Positions 5,637 through 7,644 of a DNA stretch of 7,644 nucleotides are shown here, in pieces. The stretch is taken from the NCBI GenBank assembly GCA_947306035.1, contig CAMZFG010000036.1, positions 1 to 7,644 of the forward strand. The letters run 5' to 3'. The position numbers and the translations under genes were made by a program. The number at the start of each line of letters is the position of its first letter. Position 1 is the stretch's first letter. A model generated the notes under the pieces. It saw nothing but the letters and a program-made list of their open reading frames with translations, made no database searches and was not told the origin of the DNA. Origin of the DNA: an uncultured Clostridia bacterium (lineage in GTDB: Bacteria > Bacillota > Clostridia > Oscillospirales > CAG-272).

Positions 5637-7095
5637 ACCCTTCCTCCGTCAGGCGTTTTGCCATGGCCGCCGCGACCAGTTCCCGCTCGGAAAACGGCAG
5701 GCGCCGGTCTTTTCGTATCTCGTATTCTTCGTGCCCTTTGCCCGCGAGCAGCACGATGTCGTGCGGGCGAGCCGCCGCCACGGCGAACGCGACGGCCTCT
5801 GCTCTGTCCTCGATGACCTTATACGGTCTTTCCTTGTCGACGCCTTTGAGAATGTCGGCAAGGATGGCGGACGGATCTTCGCTGCGGCAGTTGTCGGATG
5901 TGAGGATCAACAGATCGGCCAGTCTTGAACCGATGCGCCCCATCGCGCTCCGTTTGCTTCTGTCCCGGTCGCCGCCACAGCCGAACAGCAGCAAAATGCG
6001 CTCGCCGGGTCTGCGGAACGAACGCGCAGACAACAGCAGTTGCTCCAGCGCGTCGGGCGTATGCGCGTAATCGATATAAAAGCGAATGTCAAGCGGATTT
6101 TTCACCACCTGCTCCATACGGCCGGGCACGCCGGCAAACGTGCCGAGCGCGTCGCGCACCAAAACGGGCGGCACGCCGAGCGAGAGCGCCGTCAAAGCCG
6201 CCAGCGCGCCGTTCTCCACGACGAAACGCCCGGGAACGGGAATGGAGATCGTCAGCGGCGAGGCGGCCTGCAAAAGCGTAAAACGCACTCCGTCCCCCGT
6301 CGAATGCACGTTTTTGAGATTGTGTTCGCCCAAAGTCAGCGCGCCGGGATAGCGCTCGGCCAGCCGCTTGCCGTACGGTGTGGAGAGCGAGATGATCGCC
6401 CCCTCGCAGCGCGTGAACAATTTACATTTTTCCCCGAAATAGCGCTCCATATCCCCGTGCAGATCGAGATGATCCGGCGTCAGGTTGGTAAAAACGGCGC
6501 GCTTGAAGTAAAGCGGCTCCACTTTTGAAAGCGCCAGCGCGTGCGAGGTCACTTCCATGACCACCGTGTCGGCGCCGCCCTCCCGCATTGCCGCCAGCAG
6601 GCAAAAGAGTTCGGCGGGATCGGGCGTCGTCATGTTGGAGAGTTCCTTGCCGCCGACCTTTTCAAGCGCTCTGCCATCGAGAAAATTGCCCACCGTGCCG
6701 ATCAGGCCGACGCGTTTGCCCGCTTTTCTCAAAACGTGCGCCAGCATGGCGGCGGTCGTCGTTTTGCCGTTGGTGCCGGTGACGCCGACCAGCGTCAGAT
6801 CCCGCTCGGGATGCCCGTAAAAGGCGGCCGCGAGCCGCGAAAAGGCCGCGCGGGCATGCGGCACGACCAGCGTCGGCAGACCCGGCAGATCGTGTTCGCA
6901 CACCGCCAAGACCGCGCCCGCGGCCACCGCCGCTCCGGCAAAATCCGCGCCGTTCTTTTCAAGGCCGTCAATGGCGACGAAGACCTCGCCGCCGCGCACG
7001 CGCCGCGAATCGTCGGTAATGCCGCTGACCGCGGCAGACGGCAGCCGCGGCGGCACGTCGTAACCGGCGCTTTGCAGTAATGTCATAATATCCAT
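5626..7095 (-). CDS. murE: MurE, UDP-MurNAc-dipeptide diamino-acid ligase (probably meso-DAP)
   Basis: Cytoplasmic ATP-dependent Mur ligase adding the third stem-peptide residue to UDP-MurNAc-L-Ala-D-Glu. From the ATG at 7095 it is 489 aa, typical. Motifs: ITDDSRRVRGGEVFVAIDG (26-44) in the uridine-binding domain; P-loop GTNGKTTT (107-114); MTTPDPAEL (155-163); VMEVTSHALAL (179-189); TNLTPDHLDLHGDMERYFGE (203-222) followed by K223, the likely carbamylated Lys; IDYAHTPDALE (341-351); GCGGDRDRSKR (372-382); LTSDNCRSEDP (398-408); AGKGHEEYE (451-459). The DNCR Arg404 matches the Arg that contacts the meso-DAP carboxylate in DNPR-type enzymes, so meso-DAP is the inferred substrate; the usual Pro is Cys here. 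A longer frame from 7125 was not used because it starts inside the upstream PBP gene without a ribosome site, whereas 7095 has GGGGGA at the right distance. It starts 13 nt after the PBP stop and overlaps murF by 11 nt. Confidence 0.97.
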   Translation of the reverse strand: MDIMTLLQSAGYDVPPRLPSAAVSGITDDSRRVRGGEVFVAIDGLEKNGADFAGAAVAAGAVLAVCEHDLPGLPTLVVPHARAAFSRLAAAFYGHPERDLTLVGVTGTNGKTTTAAMLAHVLRKAGKRVGLIGTVGNFLDGRALEKVGGKELSNMTTPDPAELFCLLAAMREGGADTVVMEVTSHALALSKVEPLYFKRAVFTNLTPDHLDLHGDMERYFGEKCKLFTRCEGAIISLSTPYGKRLAERYPGALTLGEHNLKNVHSTGDGVRFTLLQAASPLTISIPVPGRFVVENGALAALTALSLGVPPVLVRDALGTFAGVPGRMEQVVKNPLDIRFYIDYAHTPDALEQLLLSARSFRRPGERILLLFGCGGDRDRSKRSAMGRIGSRLADLLILTSDNCRSEDPSAILADILKGVDKERPYKVIEDRAEAVAFAVAAARPHDIVLLAGKGHEEYEIRKDRRLPFSERELVAAAMAKRLTEEGYAR

Positions 7096-7101
7096 ACCCG
7101 T

Positions 7102-7107
7102 TCCCCC
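7102..7107 (-). promoter_or_regulatory. Shine-Dalgarno deciding the murE start
   Basis: GGGGGA on the minus strand lies 6 nt before the ATG at 7095, just after the PBP stop (7111-7109). The competing upstream ATG at 7125 has no purine-rich site, so the shorter 489-residue MurE is preferred. Confidence 0.65.
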
Positions 7108-7108
7108 G

Positions 7109-7644
7109 CTATTCTTCGCTTTCATCGTACGGGAAGCGCAGCGTGACCACCGTTCCGATCGGCACTTCCTGCCCCGCCGCGGGCGATTGCGCCACCACGG
7201 TACGGTCGCCGGAAAGCCAACCGTCTCCCTGACAAAAGCCGATGTTCAGACCCGCGCCCGTCAGCGTGCCGCCGGCGTCGCCGAGTTCTTTTTTGACCAC
7301 ATCCGGCACCGTGACCGTTCTGTCGGATGCGTCGCCGAGGCGCAGCGTCACCGTGGCGCCGACGCGCCTGACGACGGTACCCGCCGCCGGGGTCTGGCCC
7401 GTCACCTGCCCGCTCTCGCCCGAAAACCGGAAAGTAAAGCCGGAAGCGGCCAACAGTTTTGCCGCGTCGGCCATGGAAAGGCCGCAAAGATCCGGCACGG
7501 TCAGCGTGCGCGCTTCCTCTTCCGCCTCGGTGTAGACGGGCTCGACGCCGAGATGCGGCAGTACCGAGCGAAAGACGCCCGCCACGTAGGGGGCCGCCAC
7601 CACGCTGCCGTATTTGACGTAGCAGGTCGGTTCGTCCACCACCA
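7109..7644 (-). CDS. Class B penicillin-binding protein (SpoVD/PBP2-like), C-terminal end with two PASTA domains, partial
   Basis: This is the 3' end of a gene running off the right edge; about 178 codons are visible. The reading begins VVDEPTCYVKYGSVVAAPYV, typical of the end of a class B PBP transpeptidase domain (the VDEP strand and the GSVVAAP helix), so the missing upstream part should carry the D,D-transpeptidase with SxxK, SxN and KTG. After a Glu-rich linker come two PASTA domains (roughly residues 47-103, starting TVPDLCGLSMADAAKLL, and 109-171, starting TVPDVVKKELGDAGGTL), each with a QxPAAG turn (QTPAAG, QSPAAG). PASTA domains often bind cell wall or tune PBP and Ser/Thr kinase function outside the membrane. 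It ends in the acidic tail YDESEE. Location before murE fits spoVD or pbpB; the two cannot be separated without the N-terminal part, so no symbol is given. It is the probable crosslinking partner of FtsW in this operon. Confidence 0.93.
   Translation of the reverse strand, partial: VVDEPTCYVKYGSVVAAPYVAGVFRSVLPHLGVEPVYTEAEEEARTLTVPDLCGLSMADAAKLLAASGFTFRFSGESGQVTGQTPAAGTVVRRVGATVTLRLGDASDRTVTVPDVVKKELGDAGGTLTGAGLNIGFCQGDGWLSGDRTVVAQSPAAGQEVPIGTVVTLRFPYDESEE

Noticed and set aside
7096..7125. Upstream ATG at 7125 for murE, adding ten residues.
   Set aside because: It lies inside the PBP coding region and has no Shine-Dalgarno; the ATG at 7095 has GGGGGA at proper spacing.
1..7644. A previously undescribed system, mobile element, CRISPR array or RNA gene.
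   Set aside because: All but 167 nt of intergenic DNA and a few junction bases are accounted for by seven well-known division and wall genes. I saw no direct repeats, transposase, integration site or tRNA-like fold.

Overview
This 7.6 kb window is a compact, GC-rich piece of a bacterial division and cell wall (dcw) cluster. Every gene is on the minus strand. In transcription order (right to left) it holds: the C-terminus of a PASTA-domain class B penicillin-binding protein (cut by the right edge), murE, murF, mraY, ftsW, murG, and the first 276 codons of ftsZ (cut by the left edge). FtsZ has no stop inside the window, so a simple stop-bounded ORF search misses it; it is nonetheless one of the most certain genes here.

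The PASTA-tailed PBP next to murE, the SpoVE/FtsW-like SEDS protein ending in PQNDFIF, the Bacillus-like FtsZ N-terminus, the strong GGAGG ribosome sites and the near-consensus sigma-A-type promoter all point to Bacillota, most likely a high-GC member of class Clostridia. That assignment is inference; no rRNA or other taxonomic marker is present. MurE keeps an Asn and an Arg in its DNxR motif, which suggests a meso-diaminopimelate-type peptidoglycan.

The six genes from the PBP to murG are packed end to end, with gaps or overlaps of 2 to 15 nt, and look like one translationally coupled operon. A strong intrinsic terminator begins right after the murG stop codon. Then comes the only real intergenic space (831-997), with a well-formed promoter, a roughly 60-nt leader containing a small GC hairpin, and a textbook Shine-Dalgarno for ftsZ. 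So ftsZ appears to be transcribed separately from the precursor genes.

Together the genes cover much of peptidoglycan synthesis. MurE and MurF complete the UDP-MurNAc-pentapeptide, MraY attaches it to undecaprenyl phosphate (lipid I), MurG adds GlcNAc (lipid II), FtsW polymerises the glycan, the PBP crosslinks it, and FtsZ organises the division site.

I see no mobile element, CRISPR array, RNA gene or undescribed system. The points worth a second look are the slimmed-down gene order (no murD between mraY and ftsW; no murC, murB, murA, ftsQ or ftsA between murG and ftsZ), the transcriptional isolation of ftsZ, and unusual substitutions in normally conserved motifs of MurF, FtsW and MurE.
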